The translations under genes were made by a program, and so were the position numbers. A stretch of DNA of 64,000 bases, from the NCBI GenBank assembly GCA_030584025.1, contig CP129487.1:806001-870000 (forward strand). Direction: 5' to 3'. A model generated the notes under the pieces. It was not told where the DNA came from. It searched no databases and saw nothing but the letters and a program-made list of their open reading frames with translations. The stretch comes from Cyclobacteriaceae bacterium. GTDB lineage: Bacteria; Bacteroidota; Bacteroidia; Cytophagales; Cyclobacteriaceae. Of this stretch, positions 44,908 through 54,952 are shown in pieces. Every line of letters begins with the position of its first letter. The first letter of the stretch is position 1.

Positions 44908-46605
44908 ATGAATCGATTGTACCGAATACCCCGGCAGTGGCTCGCGTTTTTGCTCTGCTGGACAACCCTGGGAGTTTTTGCCCAGGAAGAGGTTAAGTTG
45001 GCTCCCGTTACCCGAACGTATGCCATCACCAATGTAAACATTATTCAAGGCCCCGGCCGAAAGGTCGACATGGGTACCGTGATCATCCGCAACGGCATCA
45101 TTCAAAATGTTGGAAAGAACCTTTCCATCCCTGCGGATGCCATTGTGATCAAAGCCGACAGCATGTATGTGTATGCCGGTTTTATTGATGGTTACTCTCG
45201 CGCAGGCGTTACAAAACCCAAGCAGGAGACAAACCGCGAACGACCAAAAGATCCCGGAAACCCGGACCCCGAGCAAGCGGGTATTACACCACAAAATGAT
45301 GTACGCACGTCATTAAATCCTACCGATAAATCCGTTGAAGAATTACGCGCCTTAGGATTTACAACGGCCCAGGTTGTTCCCTATGGAGGTATGCTACCGG
45401 GTACAGGTTCCATCATTCAGTTGGGCGGTGAAACGGCCAACGAGATGGTGTTATTGGCGAATTCAGCTTTCTATTCAGAGTTAACCGGTGCGCAGCGTAT
45501 GTATCCGAACACGGTAATCGGGGTTATGTCGAAATACCGTGAGTTGTACCGTCAGGCTGCACAGGCTAAAGCGTATGAAAGTATGTACGCTTCAAACCGT
45601 GCCGGACTTGAGCGCCCAACCAACGATAAAATTCTGGAAGCGTTCTACCCGGTAATTGATAAGCGCGTGCCGGTGTTGTTCAAGGCCGATCGCTACCTTG
45701 ATGCAAACCGTGTACTTCTGTTACAAAAAGATCTCGGCTTCAATGTGGTGCTGGGTGATGTGAAAGATTGCTGGGATATGATCAACAAGATTAAATCGGC
45801 AAACGCAAAGGTGTTCTTGAGTCTTGACTTACCGGATGCAGTAAAAGAAGAAAAGAAAGACGAGAAGAAAGAAGAAGCTAAAGATCAGTCTAACGCTGAA
45901 AAAGAAGCATTGGAAAAGCGCAAGGCTGAATCAATAGCTCAATATGTAGCACAGGCTTCTGCTTTTCAAAAAGCAGGTGTGTCCTTTGGTTTTTCAACAG
46001 CATCCGCTAAAACAAAAGATATTCCGGCAAACCTGCGCAGAATAATTGCTGCAGGATTAACGGAAGATCAGGCACTGGCCGCGCTCACCACTGCACCGGC
46101 ACAGTTGTTGGGTATTGCTGATCGTGTTGGAACGGTTGACAACGGAAAGATAGCCAACCTGGTAATTTCTGATAAACCATATTTTAATGAGAAAGCAAAA
46201 GTGCGTTATGTATTTGTGGATGGTGTGCTGTACAAGTACGAAGTGAAAGAAGAGAAAAAGGCGGATGCCAAAAACGGCAACGGAAAGAAAGCCGATCCGA
46301 ACGGGAAGTGGTCTTACACTACTGAAACGCCTCAAGGAAATTCAACTGGTGTAATCAATATCAAAAACGAAGCCGGTACATATTCCGGTACCATCACCAA
46401 CAGCATGAGCGATCGTGAAACAGAGTTGAAGTCCATCATGGTCGATGGTAATGTGTTGTCCTTTTCTTTTGGCTTTGATGCCGGTGGAGGCTCCATGACC
46501 ATTGATGTGAACTTGACTATTGATGGAACTGACTTTGAAGGAACCATGTCGGTTGGACAGTACGGAAGTTTTCCGATGAAAGGTTCAAAAGATCCCAACC
46601 GTTAA
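44908..46605 (+). CDS. Amidohydrolase-fold protein lacking metal ligands, with C-terminal beta domain
   Basis: 565 residues from ATG at 44908, with signal LLCWTTLGVFAQ. The amidohydrolase frame is present (AITNVNIIQGPGRKVDMGTVIIRNG, VYAGFIDGYSRAG, NLVISDKPYF), but the first-strand metal motif HxH is GYS, and no HxH is seen. A charged linker (EEKKDEKKEEAKDQ) and a C-terminal beta domain of about 110 residues (NSTGVINIKNEAGTYSGTI, GSMTIDVNLTIDGTDFEGTM) are extra. Probably a non-catalytic partner of the next protein. Twelve bases to the next gene. Confidence 0.85.
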   Translation: MNRLYRIPRQWLAFLLCWTTLGVFAQEEVKLAPVTRTYAITNVNIIQGPGRKVDMGTVIIRNGIIQNVGKNLSIPADAIVIKADSMYVYAGFIDGYSRAGVTKPKQETNRERPKDPGNPDPEQAGITPQNDVRTSLNPTDKSVEELRALGFTTAQVVPYGGMLPGTGSIIQLGGETANEMVLLANSAFYSELTGAQRMYPNTVIGVMSKYRELYRQAAQAKAYESMYASNRAGLERPTNDKILEAFYPVIDKRVPVLFKADRYLDANRVLLLQKDLGFNVVLGDVKDCWDMINKIKSANAKVFLSLDLPDAVKEEKKDEKKEEAKDQSNAEKEALEKRKAESIAQYVAQASAFQKAGVSFGFSTASAKTKDIPANLRRIIAAGLTEDQALAALTTAPAQLLGIADRVGTVDNGKIANLVISDKPYFNEKAKVRYVFVDGVLYKYEVKEEKKADAKNGNGKKADPNGKWSYTTETPQGNSTGVINIKNEAGTYSGTITNSMSDRETELKSIMVDGNVLSFSFGFDAGGGSMTIDVNLTIDGTDFEGTMSVGQYGSFPMKGSKDPNR

Positions 46606-46617
46606 TCTGAAGAAATT

Positions 46618-48003
46618 ATGAAGAAATTAATAATAACCTTATTGTTTGCTGCTGCGATAAACCTTCTTTACGCGCAGGTTGAACGTGGCAACGTGTTGAT
46701 TAAAGGTGGTACGGTGTTAACCGTCACCAAGGGCACGCTTGAAAATACCGATGTGTTGGTGAAAGATGGTAAGATATCACAGATTGCCAAAGGCATTGCT
46801 GCTCCTGCCGGTTATAAAGTAATTGATGCAACCGGCATGTTTGTTATGCCGGGCATTATTGATGCGCACTCACACGCAGGTATTGATGCCATCAATGAAG
46901 CTACCAGTCCGGTAACTGCAGAAGTGTTTACCGGTGATGCAGTAAATCCTTTTCAGATTGGATTGTACCGGGCATTAGCTGGTGGCGTTACATCCATACA
47001 TGCCATGCATGGCTCAGCCAACGCCATTGGTGGAGAGTGTGAAACGTTGAAACTTCGCTATGGCGTGAAAGATCCTGAGTTATTGAAGATGGAAGGCGCA
47101 CCGCGCACCATCAAGTTTGCGTTGGGTGAAAACCCTACACGTGTGCACGGCAGTGGTAACGCCATTGTTCCCCGTACCCGTATGGGGGTTGAGTTTGTAA
47201 TCCGCGAAGCTTTTTCGGAAGGAAAGGCTTACATGGAAAAGTGGGATGCCTACAACAAGGCTAAAACACAAAAAGGATTCCGTGGAGCACCACCTGCTTA
47301 CAATAAGCGCTTGGAAACCATGGCCGATATTCTCCGTGGCAACATCATCATTCACTGCCATTCATATCGGGCTGATGAAATTTACATGTTGCTGAACGTC
47401 TGCCGCGATTTCGGAATCAAGCGCCTGGTGTTTCAGCACGTGAATGAAGGTTTCAAGGTTGCCCCTGAATTGGCTGAGTACGGTGCCATGGCTTCTGTAT
47501 TCTCCGACTGGTGGGCCTATAAATTTGAAGTGTATTACTCAACTGCCTACAATGCAGCTATTCTCGCCAAGAATGGTGTAACCACTTCTATCAATTCAGA
47601 TGATGGCGAATTGATGCGCCACCTGTATCACGAAGCAGCCAAAACGCAAAAGTATGGCCAGCTTTCGGATGACGAGGCGTTGGCTATGATTACCATCAAC
47701 CCGGCCAAGCAACTTGGTGTAGATAACCGCATTGGTTCAATTGAAGTTGGAAAAGAAGCGGACATCGCCATCTTCAAAAATCACCCGCTATCTATTTATA
47801 CTGTACCCATGGTAACCCTGGTAGATGGTGTGGTTCGATTTGATCGTGAGAAGGATGCCGATGATCAACGTATTTATGTTGATCCGAAGCAAACGATTGA
47901 TGTTACACTGCACACCAGCTCAGGTCATGATCATGAAACCTGCATGCAAGGTGCGGAATACACCTTTGTAAGATTGTTTGGCCTTAACCAACAAGAAAAA
48001 TGA
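46618..48003 (+). CDS. Exported amidohydrolase (catalytic)
   Basis: 461 residues with signal peptide (LLFAAAINLLYAQ). Full imidazolonepropionase/dihydroorotase-like metal set: His84 and His86 in IIDAHSHAG, His in IIHCHSYRADE, His in LVFQHVNEG, Asp in SINSDDGELMRHL. The substrate is unknown; such exported enzymes may cleave cyclic amides or dipeptides. Ends by overlapping the next gene by four bases (ATGA). Confidence 0.92.
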   Translation: MKKLIITLLFAAAINLLYAQVERGNVLIKGGTVLTVTKGTLENTDVLVKDGKISQIAKGIAAPAGYKVIDATGMFVMPGIIDAHSHAGIDAINEATSPVTAEVFTGDAVNPFQIGLYRALAGGVTSIHAMHGSANAIGGECETLKLRYGVKDPELLKMEGAPRTIKFALGENPTRVHGSGNAIVPRTRMGVEFVIREAFSEGKAYMEKWDAYNKAKTQKGFRGAPPAYNKRLETMADILRGNIIIHCHSYRADEIYMLLNVCRDFGIKRLVFQHVNEGFKVAPELAEYGAMASVFSDWWAYKFEVYYSTAYNAAILAKNGVTTSINSDDGELMRHLYHEAAKTQKYGQLSDDEALAMITINPAKQLGVDNRIGSIEVGKEADIAIFKNHPLSIYTVPMVTLVDGVVRFDREKDADDQRIYVDPKQTIDVTLHTSSGHDHETCMQGAEYTFVRLFGLNQQEK

Positions 48004-49295
48004 GAAAGAAATTAACCATACTGTCGGCATTGGTATTTACGTTGCTGACTTTCACATACGCGCAAAGCCCGAAAGGAACAAAGGGAACTTTTGCGTTAAC
48101 CGGAGCTACCATTGAGACGGTTACACGCGGAACGATTCAAAACGGAACCGTGATTATCAGCGATGGCAAGATCACGGCCGTGGGCGGAAATGTTGCTGTG
48201 CCGCAAGGTGCAACCGTAATCGACTGCAAAGGAAAATTTATTTATCCGGGCATGATCGATGGTGGTTCAATACTGGGTCTATCGGAAGTAGGTTCTGATC
48301 CGCGTACGCAAGATTACAATGAAGTAGGCGATGTGGTGCCGCAAATGAAGGCACTTACCGCGGTTAACCCGAATGCAGTAGCTATTCCGGTAACGCGCAT
48401 CAGTGGTGTAACCACTACACTGGTGGTACCGCAAGGCGGGTTGTTTCCAGGTACCGCTTCATTGATTAACCTGCATGGTTATACACCTGATCAGATGTAC
48501 GCAGGCTTTGATGCGGTGGTGATGAATTTTCCAACAACCGGTCGCAGAGGATTTTGGGATCGCAGATCAGATGATGACATCAAGAAAGCTGTTGAAAAAA
48601 GTCTTGGTAAGATTAACGAGGTGTGGGAGAAGACTATTCAGTATCACAAACTGGATTCTGCCAACAAGGGTAAGGTAACGTATTATCCTGAGTTGGAGGC
48701 CATGCTACCTGTAGTTCGTGGTGAACGTACACTGATCATTGAAGTAAATGCATCGAAGGATATTCAAGCCGCTATAAAATGGGTGCAGGAGAAAAAGATT
48801 AAGAAAGTAATCTTATCAGGTGTGGCTGAAGGCTGGCGCGTGGCAGATGAAATCGCCAAATCAAAAATTCCGGTAATAACCGGGCCGGTAATGAATTTGC
48901 CCACACGTGAGTACGATCGTTATGACAGGCCTTATGCCAATGCAGGTTTGATGAAGAAGGCTGGCGTAACCGTAGCCCTTCAGGCAGGCGACAGAAACAT
49001 GAACTACCGAAACTTGCCATACCATGCCGGTTTTGCGGCAGCATATGGCTTAGGTAGGGAAGAAGCACTTAAGTCGGTTACGATCGTACCGGCACAGATT
49101 TTTGGTGTAGCCGATAAATTGGGTTCTATCGAGGTCGGAAAAAGTGCAACCTTGTTTGTTTGTGATGGCGATCCCTTCGAAACCAAAACGCAGGTACAGC
49201 ATGTGTTTATTGAGGGCTGGCAAATGCCGATGGTAAGCCGTCAAACGGAACTATACGATGAGTTTTTAAATCGTTCTCCTGGTGTAAAGAAATAA
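48000..49295 (+). CDS. Amidohydrolase-fold protein lacking metal ligands
   Basis: 431 residues with signal peptide (LVFTLLTFTYAQ). Same fold as the two genes before it (FALTGATIETVTRGTIQNGTV, FIYPGMIDGGSILGLSE, GSIEVGKSATLFVCDGDPF), but the HxH motif is replaced by GGS and the later His/Asp ligands are not seen. Translationally coupled with the catalytic gene. Together they look like a complex of one active and two inactive chains. Confidence 0.86.
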   Translation: MRKKLTILSALVFTLLTFTYAQSPKGTKGTFALTGATIETVTRGTIQNGTVIISDGKITAVGGNVAVPQGATVIDCKGKFIYPGMIDGGSILGLSEVGSDPRTQDYNEVGDVVPQMKALTAVNPNAVAIPVTRISGVTTTLVVPQGGLFPGTASLINLHGYTPDQMYAGFDAVVMNFPTTGRRGFWDRRSDDDIKKAVEKSLGKINEVWEKTIQYHKLDSANKGKVTYYPELEAMLPVVRGERTLIIEVNASKDIQAAIKWVQEKKIKKVILSGVAEGWRVADEIAKSKIPVITGPVMNLPTREYDRYDRPYANAGLMKKAGVTVALQAGDRNMNYRNLPYHAGFAAAYGLGREEALKSVTIVPAQIFGVADKLGSIEVGKSATLFVCDGDPFETKTQVQHVFIEGWQMPMVSRQTELYDEFLNRSPGVKK

Positions 49296-49332
49296 CTTTC
49301 TGGTTTACAGGGCAGTTTATTAGCCCCTACTC

Positions 49333-49369
49333 AAAGCCGGTCTGACGTTAAGTCGGATCGGCTTTTTTT
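49333..49369 (+). terminator. Intrinsic terminator after amidohydrolase operon
   Basis: AAAGCCGGTCTGAC (49333-49346) and GTCGGATCGGCTTT (49352-49365) form the stem, loop GTTAA, followed by seven T in total. Confidence 0.88.
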
Positions 49370-49392
49370 GTGGAAATAAAAGCTAATTTTCT

Positions 49393-49425
49393 TTTGTTTA
49401 GAATTAGTCTAAATAAATATATTTG
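49393..49425 (+). promoter_or_regulatory. Siderophore-receptor promoter with iron-box-like operator
   Basis: TTTG (49393-49396) and TATATTTG (49418-49425), 21 bp apart, fit the Bacteroidota -33/-7 consensus exactly. Between them TTTAGA-ATTAG-TCTAAA (49398-49414) is a perfect inverted repeat; its centre TTAGTCTAA matches the core of DtxR/IdeR boxes. An iron-dependent repressor bound here would block the promoter. A looser TTTAGA...CCTAAA pair follows at about 49433-49451. Confidence 0.6.
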
Positions 49426-49462
49426 CCCCGTATTTAGATAATTCACCTAAAACTCACTTTAA

Positions 49463-51844
49463 ATGCACTATAGATATCTGTTTACCTTACTCATGTTTGC
49501 CTGCATTTCAGGCGTTGCGTACGCGCAAACCGGTACCATTCGGGGTACGGTTACAACGGCTGATGGGCAGCCAGCAGAATTTGTTCATGTGGCCTTAAAA
49601 GGAACTACGAAGGGTTCCTCAACCGATAAAGCCGGTAAGTTTGAAATCCGAAATATTCAACCGGGTACCTATACCCTATACGCCTCGCTGGTAGGAGCAA
49701 ACGCACAGGAGCAAAGCGTTTCAGTAACCAGTAATGCCGTTACTGAAGTTTCATTTAGCCTGAACGAAAGCTTTCAGGAGCTTTCTGAAGTTACCGTATA
49801 CGACAGCCGCATTAATCGCTTTTACAACGACAGTTCATTTGCTGTAGCAAAGCTTCCGCTGAATGATCTGGAAAATCCCCAGGTGTATAATTCCATTTCC
49901 CGTAAGGTGATGATGGAGCAGGTGGTAACCAACCTGAACGATGCATTAAAAAACGCAACCGGCATTACCCGGTTATGGGAATCAACTGGTCGTGGGGGAG
50001 ATGGAGCCGAGTATTATGCTATGCGCGGCTTTGCACTTCAGCCGAATTTGGTTAATGGCATGCCGGCCATCAGCAACGGTGGTTTGGATCCGGTAAATGT
50101 TGAGTCGATTGAAGTAATCAAAGGTCCTTCAGGAACCTTGTACGGCAGTCCACTTATTTCGTATGGTGGCCTCATCAACATCACCACCAAACGTCCGTTT
50201 GAAACCTTTGCAGGCGATGTTGGCTTGATTACCGGCAGCAACGGGCTCACACGCCTTACGGCAGATGTAAATATTCCGTTAAATGAAAAAACTTTTGCCC
50301 GCATCAACACGGCTTTCCACACGGAGAATTCATTTCAGGATGCTGGGTTTACAAAATCATTTTTTATTGCGCCATCTTTTTTAATCAAGTCAAGCGAACG
50401 ACTGACATTCCACATCAACACGGAATTTCTTTCCAAAGAATCAGCCAACGCTCCGATGGTTTTTTTGAATCGTTCCAATCCACTTTCATTTAGTGAGATC
50501 AGTACATTCCAGAATCACTACCAGACTTCGTTTACCAGTAATGACCTGTCCATTCGTAACCCTTCCTTCGGTTTGCAAGCACAGGCTATGTACAAAATTT
50601 CTGATAACTGGACATCCCAAACGATCTTATCAAAGAGTAATACGAAAACAGATGGGTACTATCACTACCTCTGGGATTTTTCTGATGGCGATACCTTTGG
50701 TCGTTACATCTCCCGCAGAAATGGAGAAACCATCACCACGGATTTTCAACAGAACTTCATCGGAGATTTTAACTTGGGGAATCTGCGTAACCGCATGATC
50801 ATCGGGTTTGATTTCTTCCGCTCAAATATTCTCAATGGAAGCACCGGATGGAGGCTGAACGGACAAGTGACTTTATCGGATGGCGAAGATACCGGAATAT
50901 TAACACGTGCAGGTGTTGATAATATTCTGGCTGATTCTTTTGAAGGTAACTCCGAAGCCGAAAGCAAAGTGATCAGTGCGTACATTTCAGATGTTATCAA
51001 CATTACCCCGGCATTATCCGTTATGGCAAGCGTGCGCCTCGACCAGTTCAGTGGAAGTACAGCTTATTGGTCTACTGATGAGGTGAAATCGCAAACTACG
51101 GTATCACCAAAGTTTGGTGTGGTGTATCAGCCGATCAAAGACCAGGTATCCATCTTTGCCAACTACATGAATGGATTTATCAATGTGGCCCCTCAGGCTG
51201 TGTTTGATGGAGGAGGTAATCAACAAGGTATGCGAACATTTGATCCTGAACGTGCCAACCAGATGGAAGTAGGAGTGAAGGCCAATACATTAAACAAGAA
51301 GCTTACTTTTTCGGCCAGCTACTACAACATTCAGGTCGGTAACCGGGTGATGACCGACCCTGAAAACCTGAACAATTTTATTCAAGGTGGCGAAGTGGAA
51401 AGCAAAGGCTTTGAAATCAGCACCATCGCCAACCCGGTAAAAGGATGGAACATCATTGCGGGCTATAGCAAGAATGAGAGTGAAGTTACGGTTGACTATC
51501 CTGCAGCAGGCTACCTGGGCATGCGTCCTGAAGAAGCAGGTCCGGAACAACTCATTAACTATTGGACAAGCTATACGCTTCAGCATGGCATATTGAAAGG
51601 GTTTGGTATTGGCTTCGGGGGCATCAGCGCAAGTGAACACAAAACGCTTAACCGCGACAACATCGGAACGTTTACGTTGCCCGCTTACCACGTTATGAAT
51701 GCTTCGCTTTCTTATATGTCGCGTAACTATGCGGTAATTCTGAAAGTGAATAATCTTACCGACAAACAATACTTCTCAGGTTGGTCGACCGTAACACCAC
51801 AAAACCTGAGAAACATTTCAGTAAGCCTGAACTATCGATTTTAG
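49463..51844 (+). CDS. TonB-dependent siderophore receptor
   Basis: 793 residues. Signal peptide (MFACISGVAYAQ), carboxypeptidase-regulatory-like domain (22-105: GTIRGTVTTADGQPAEF, KGSSTDKAGKFEIRNI), plug (GGDGAEYYAMRGFALQPNLV, VESIEVIKGPSGTLYGSP) and barrel ending NISVSLNYRF. The layout and motifs are those of ferric-hydroxamate (FhuE/FoxA-like) receptors; the exact siderophore is not inferred. Its stop TAG shares a base with the GTG of the next gene. Confidence 0.93.
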   Translation: MHYRYLFTLLMFACISGVAYAQTGTIRGTVTTADGQPAEFVHVALKGTTKGSSTDKAGKFEIRNIQPGTYTLYASLVGANAQEQSVSVTSNAVTEVSFSLNESFQELSEVTVYDSRINRFYNDSSFAVAKLPLNDLENPQVYNSISRKVMMEQVVTNLNDALKNATGITRLWESTGRGGDGAEYYAMRGFALQPNLVNGMPAISNGGLDPVNVESIEVIKGPSGTLYGSPLISYGGLINITTKRPFETFAGDVGLITGSNGLTRLTADVNIPLNEKTFARINTAFHTENSFQDAGFTKSFFIAPSFLIKSSERLTFHINTEFLSKESANAPMVFLNRSNPLSFSEISTFQNHYQTSFTSNDLSIRNPSFGLQAQAMYKISDNWTSQTILSKSNTKTDGYYHYLWDFSDGDTFGRYISRRNGETITTDFQQNFIGDFNLGNLRNRMIIGFDFFRSNILNGSTGWRLNGQVTLSDGEDTGILTRAGVDNILADSFEGNSEAESKVISAYISDVINITPALSVMASVRLDQFSGSTAYWSTDEVKSQTTVSPKFGVVYQPIKDQVSIFANYMNGFINVAPQAVFDGGGNQQGMRTFDPERANQMEVGVKANTLNKKLTFSASYYNIQVGNRVMTDPENLNNFIQGGEVESKGFEISTIANPVKGWNIIAGYSKNESEVTVDYPAAGYLGMRPEEAGPEQLINYWTSYTLQHGILKGFGIGFGGISASEHKTLNRDNIGTFTLPAYHVMNASLSYMSRNYAVILKVNNLTDKQYFSGWSTVTPQNLRNISVSLNYRF

Positions 51845-53016
51845 TGAAATCAAAGGTTAAAAAGTTTGTACGCTTCATGCACCTGTGGCTCGGATTGATT
51901 TCCGGGCTACTGGTTTTTATTATCGCCATCACCGGATGTATCTACGCGTTTCAGGAAGAGATTCAGGATATAACGCAGCCGTATCGCTATGTTGAAAAGC
52001 AGGATGCTGCTTTTCTTCCGCCTTCGGCCATTCAAAAAATTTCGGATGCTGCCCTTCCGGGAAAACACATTCACGGAATTTTATACTATCGCGATGGGCG
52101 CGCGGCCAAATCGATTTACTACAGCTTTGAAGAACATTATTATTATTTCGTTTATGTAAATCCGTACACGGGCGAAGTACTCAAGGTTAAAAATGAGTTT
52201 GCTGATTTCTTCCGCATTGTACTGGATGGGCATTTTTATTTGTGGCTTCCGCCCGAAATCGGTCAGCCGTTAGTGGCCTCTTCTTCACTGGTTTTTTTGG
52301 TTATGTTAATTACCGGCATTGTATTGTGGTGGCCCAAGAACAAAAAATCGGCTAAGAAAAAATTCACCATTAAGTGGGATGGTAAATGGAGACGAAAGAA
52401 TTACGACTTGCACAGCGTGTTGGGTTTCTATGCCTCGTGGCTAGGATTAATTTTAGTGTTAACCGGATTAACCTGGGGATTTATTTGGTTTCGCGATGGG
52501 CTATTTGCCGTAGCTTCCGGTGGAAAGAAATTTATTGAGTATTATAATCCTGTCTCCACACCAACCGGTGAAACATCTACGGTTCCGGCCGTAGACCGAG
52601 TGTGGGAAATCATGCTGAAGGAATATCCGGATGCCGGATGGATTGAAGTGCACCCACCCGAAGAAGAGCATGCGGCCATTGCCGCCAATGCGAATCCGGA
52701 TATTTCAACGTATTGGAAAATCGACTACCGGTATTTTGATCAATACTCGTTGCAGGAACTTCCGGTTGACCATGTGTGGAATAGGTTTGAAGCATCCACC
52801 GGTGCGGAGTTGTTGATGCGCATGAACTACGACATACACGTGGGCGCCATTCTGGGTTTACCCGGTAAGGTGTTGGTCTTCCTGGTTAGTTTAACCATTG
52901 CTTCACTTCCGGTAACAGGTGTGATTTTGTGGTTGGGCAGAAGGAAAAAGGACAAGGCCAGGCAGTTTGATGTTCAGGAGAGTCGTTCATCGCAAATTCC
53001 TGTCAGTATGAGTTAA
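51844..53016 (+). CDS. PepSY-associated membrane protein, probable ferric-siderophore reductase
   Basis: About 390 residues from GTG at 51844 (TAGTG overlap with the receptor stop; an in-frame upstream ATG/GTG would lie inside the receptor). Four membrane helices. Conserved His in VRFMHLWLGLISG, LDGHFYLW, NYDLHSVLGFYASW and NYDIHVGAI fit the PepSY_TM family, likely haem-binding. Homologues such as FoxB reduce iron from siderophores after uptake. Operon with the receptor. Confidence 0.9.
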   Translation: MKSKVKKFVRFMHLWLGLISGLLVFIIAITGCIYAFQEEIQDITQPYRYVEKQDAAFLPPSAIQKISDAALPGKHIHGILYYRDGRAAKSIYYSFEEHYYYFVYVNPYTGEVLKVKNEFADFFRIVLDGHFYLWLPPEIGQPLVASSSLVFLVMLITGIVLWWPKNKKSAKKKFTIKWDGKWRRKNYDLHSVLGFYASWLGLILVLTGLTWGFIWFRDGLFAVASGGKKFIEYYNPVSTPTGETSTVPAVDRVWEIMLKEYPDAGWIEVHPPEEEHAAIAANANPDISTYWKIDYRYFDQYSLQELPVDHVWNRFEASTGAELLMRMNYDIHVGAILGLPGKVLVFLVSLTIASLPVTGVILWLGRRKKDKARQFDVQESRSSQIPVSMS

Positions 53017-53063
53017 TCGAAAACTGACTAATTCCAGAGAACAGTTATCAGGATTTATCGGCA

Positions 53064-53813
53064 TCACACTTTACCAATCCACTTTCTAAACTCCGGAGCG
53101 GTCTCCTTACTCACGAAGATGTCTTCATTCATGGCAGGCTGAAGAAATATCTTAATCTTACCACTTTCGGGTTTAAACCGTTCTATGGCTTCCCGGCTGC
53201 TGATGTACTTTCGGTTAATGCGAAAGAATACCTGCCTATCCAGTTTCGATTCAAGTTCGCTTAAGGTCATGTCAACAATAAAACGCCTGCCTTCCTTATC
53301 GCGGGCAAAGGCTACTTTATGTTCTGTATAAAAGTAGGCGATATCAGGTATTTCGAGTGTAATGAATTCGGTCCCTTTCTTTACCACCAGACGTTGAATG
53401 GTGGCGGAAGTAGGGGTAAAGGTGGCTAGTTTCAATGCTTGACCTGCAAAATGATGCTCAAACCGCTTTACTTTTTCGATGGCTCGTTTCAGTTTGCTAT
53501 CGGTAATGGGCTTGAGCAGGTAATCAATGGAGTTATACTCAAATGAATCCAACAGGTATTTGTCGTACGCGGTGGTGAAGATTACCGGAAATTCAACAAC
53601 GCATGTTTTGAAAATCTCAAATGAGTGATCATCCGAAAGCTGAATGTCGACAAAAGCTAAATCTGGATGTGGGTTTGTGGTTAACCAATGTATGGAACCT
53701 TTTACGCTTTCAAGCCGACCAATGATCTCAGCATCCGGAACCAACCGACCGATCATTTCTTCCAGTTTTTCGCGAGCCAGTTTTTCGTCTTCAATAATCA
53801 ATATGCGCATCAC
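53064..53813 (-). CDS. LytTR-family response regulator
   Basis: 249 residues: receiver (1-118) with Asp in LAFVDIQLSDDHSF and KPITD; LytTR domain (about 140-249) with FFRINRKYISSREAIERF and VSKETAPEFRKWIG. Three bases after its kinase. Confidence 0.93.
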   Translation of the reverse strand: MMRILIIEDEKLAREKLEEMIGRLVPDAEIIGRLESVKGSIHWLTTNPHPDLAFVDIQLSDDHSFEIFKTCVVEFPVIFTTAYDKYLLDSFEYNSIDYLLKPITDSKLKRAIEKVKRFEHHFAGQALKLATFTPTSATIQRLVVKKGTEFITLEIPDIAYFYTEHKVAFARDKEGRRFIVDMTLSELESKLDRQVFFRINRKYISSREAIERFKPESGKIKIFLQPAMNEDIFVSKETAPEFRKWIGKV

Positions 53814-53816
53814 AAG

Positions 53817-54932
53817 TCAGGTTAGCTTAACCAGGGGCAGGGAAATGGAAAAGAATTTTTCTGTTTTGCTTACGGTTATCGTTTTTCCGGTAAGAATTTT
53901 AAAGCGTTCATCCAGGTTTTGCAACCCGATTTTGGATGAGTGACGGATACTTTTTTTCTCCCGCAAGGCATTTTGAACTACCATTTTTGTGCCCTCTAGT
54001 TTCAAGCTCACCTCCAGGGGCTCTTGTTCCGAAATTTCGTTGTGCTTCACAATATTCTCCATTGCGATAAAAGCGGAAATGGGCGGAATGAGAAATTCTT
54101 TTTCCGTTGAACCATTAAATTGCTTTTGAATATTTAACGCATGGCCGAAGCGAAGCGTTAGCAATTCGGTATATTTTTCCACGAAAGTGAGTTCATCTTC
54201 CAGCAATACAAGGCTCTGATCTTTCTGGCTGAGGATATACCGGTAAATATCGGCCAGGTTCTCCGTGAATTGAAGAGCCTTTTGCGAATCGGTAGTGATC
54301 AGGTGCGAAAGACTGTTCAAGGCATTGAACATGAAGTGCGGATCGATTTGATTTTTTAAAGCCTGTAACTCCGCCTCAGCCTTGGCTTGTTTTAACAGTG
54401 CATTTTTCGTTTGCTCGTGTTGCTGTTCTTTTACCATAAATACGGTTTCATACACGTGGGTGATAAACAACACGGTAATCACTATGAGCAAGGCTACAAT
54501 TAAAATTGTATTCCAGTTTATCGCATCGAAACCTGCCCATCGGTACCACAAACACAACCAGGCGATGGTGAGCGGAGTGGTATAGAAGATGTTGTTGACA
54601 AATAACAGAATCAGTTTTTCGATGGGTTTATCAAACCACGTAAACCGTTGTCGCGTACGAAACATCAGGTAACGGTTGCCTTGCCATACTAACCCGGCTA
54701 GCAGAATGAAGTAAGGGTAGCCCAGCCAATAGGCAACATCGTGAAGGGTTAAGTGGCCAAACACTCCGGTAATGTTGGGGATTACAATTCCAAAAAAAGG
54801 TATGCCTACCAAACGAATGGTGGTGTCATTGAGCTGAACTTCTTCAGGTTTTTCCGGTTCAGGCGCAATTTTTTCCGGTTCGGTAAGTGTATCAGGTTTC
54901 ACAAGGATAAAGGTGACAAATTCCGTAATCAT
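53817..54932 (-). CDS. LytS-type sensor histidine kinase
   Basis: About 371 residues from ATG at 54932 (a TTG three codons upstream is possible). The N-terminus is odd: a hydrophilic Pro/Glu-rich stretch (PEKIAPEPEKPEEVQ) before the first helix. Four membrane helices (about 42-58, 70-84, 107-130, 141-160). His199 in LKNQIDPHFMFNALN is intact, as are IAMENIVKHNE and IGLQNLDERF. Pairs with the LytTR regulator. Its start is 20 bp from the divergent DUF1761 start. Confidence 0.92.
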   Translation of the reverse strand: MITEFVTFILVKPDTLTEPEKIAPEPEKPEEVQLNDTTIRLVGIPFFGIVIPNITGVFGHLTLHDVAYWLGYPYFILLAGLVWQGNRYLMFRTRQRFTWFDKPIEKLILLFVNNIFYTTPLTIAWLCLWYRWAGFDAINWNTILIVALLIVITVLFITHVYETVFMVKEQQHEQTKNALLKQAKAEAELQALKNQIDPHFMFNALNSLSHLITTDSQKALQFTENLADIYRYILSQKDQSLVLLEDELTFVEKYTELLTLRFGHALNIQKQFNGSTEKEFLIPPISAFIAMENIVKHNEISEQEPLEVSLKLEGTKMVVQNALREKKSIRHSSKIGLQNLDERFKILTGKTITVSKTEKFFSISLPLVKLT

Positions 54933-54952
54933 TTCAACCAACCCTTTTGTAT

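Noticed and set aside
51290..51769. 159-codon minus-strand frame within the siderophore receptor
   Set aside because: Antisense of a conserved barrel region; no independent support.
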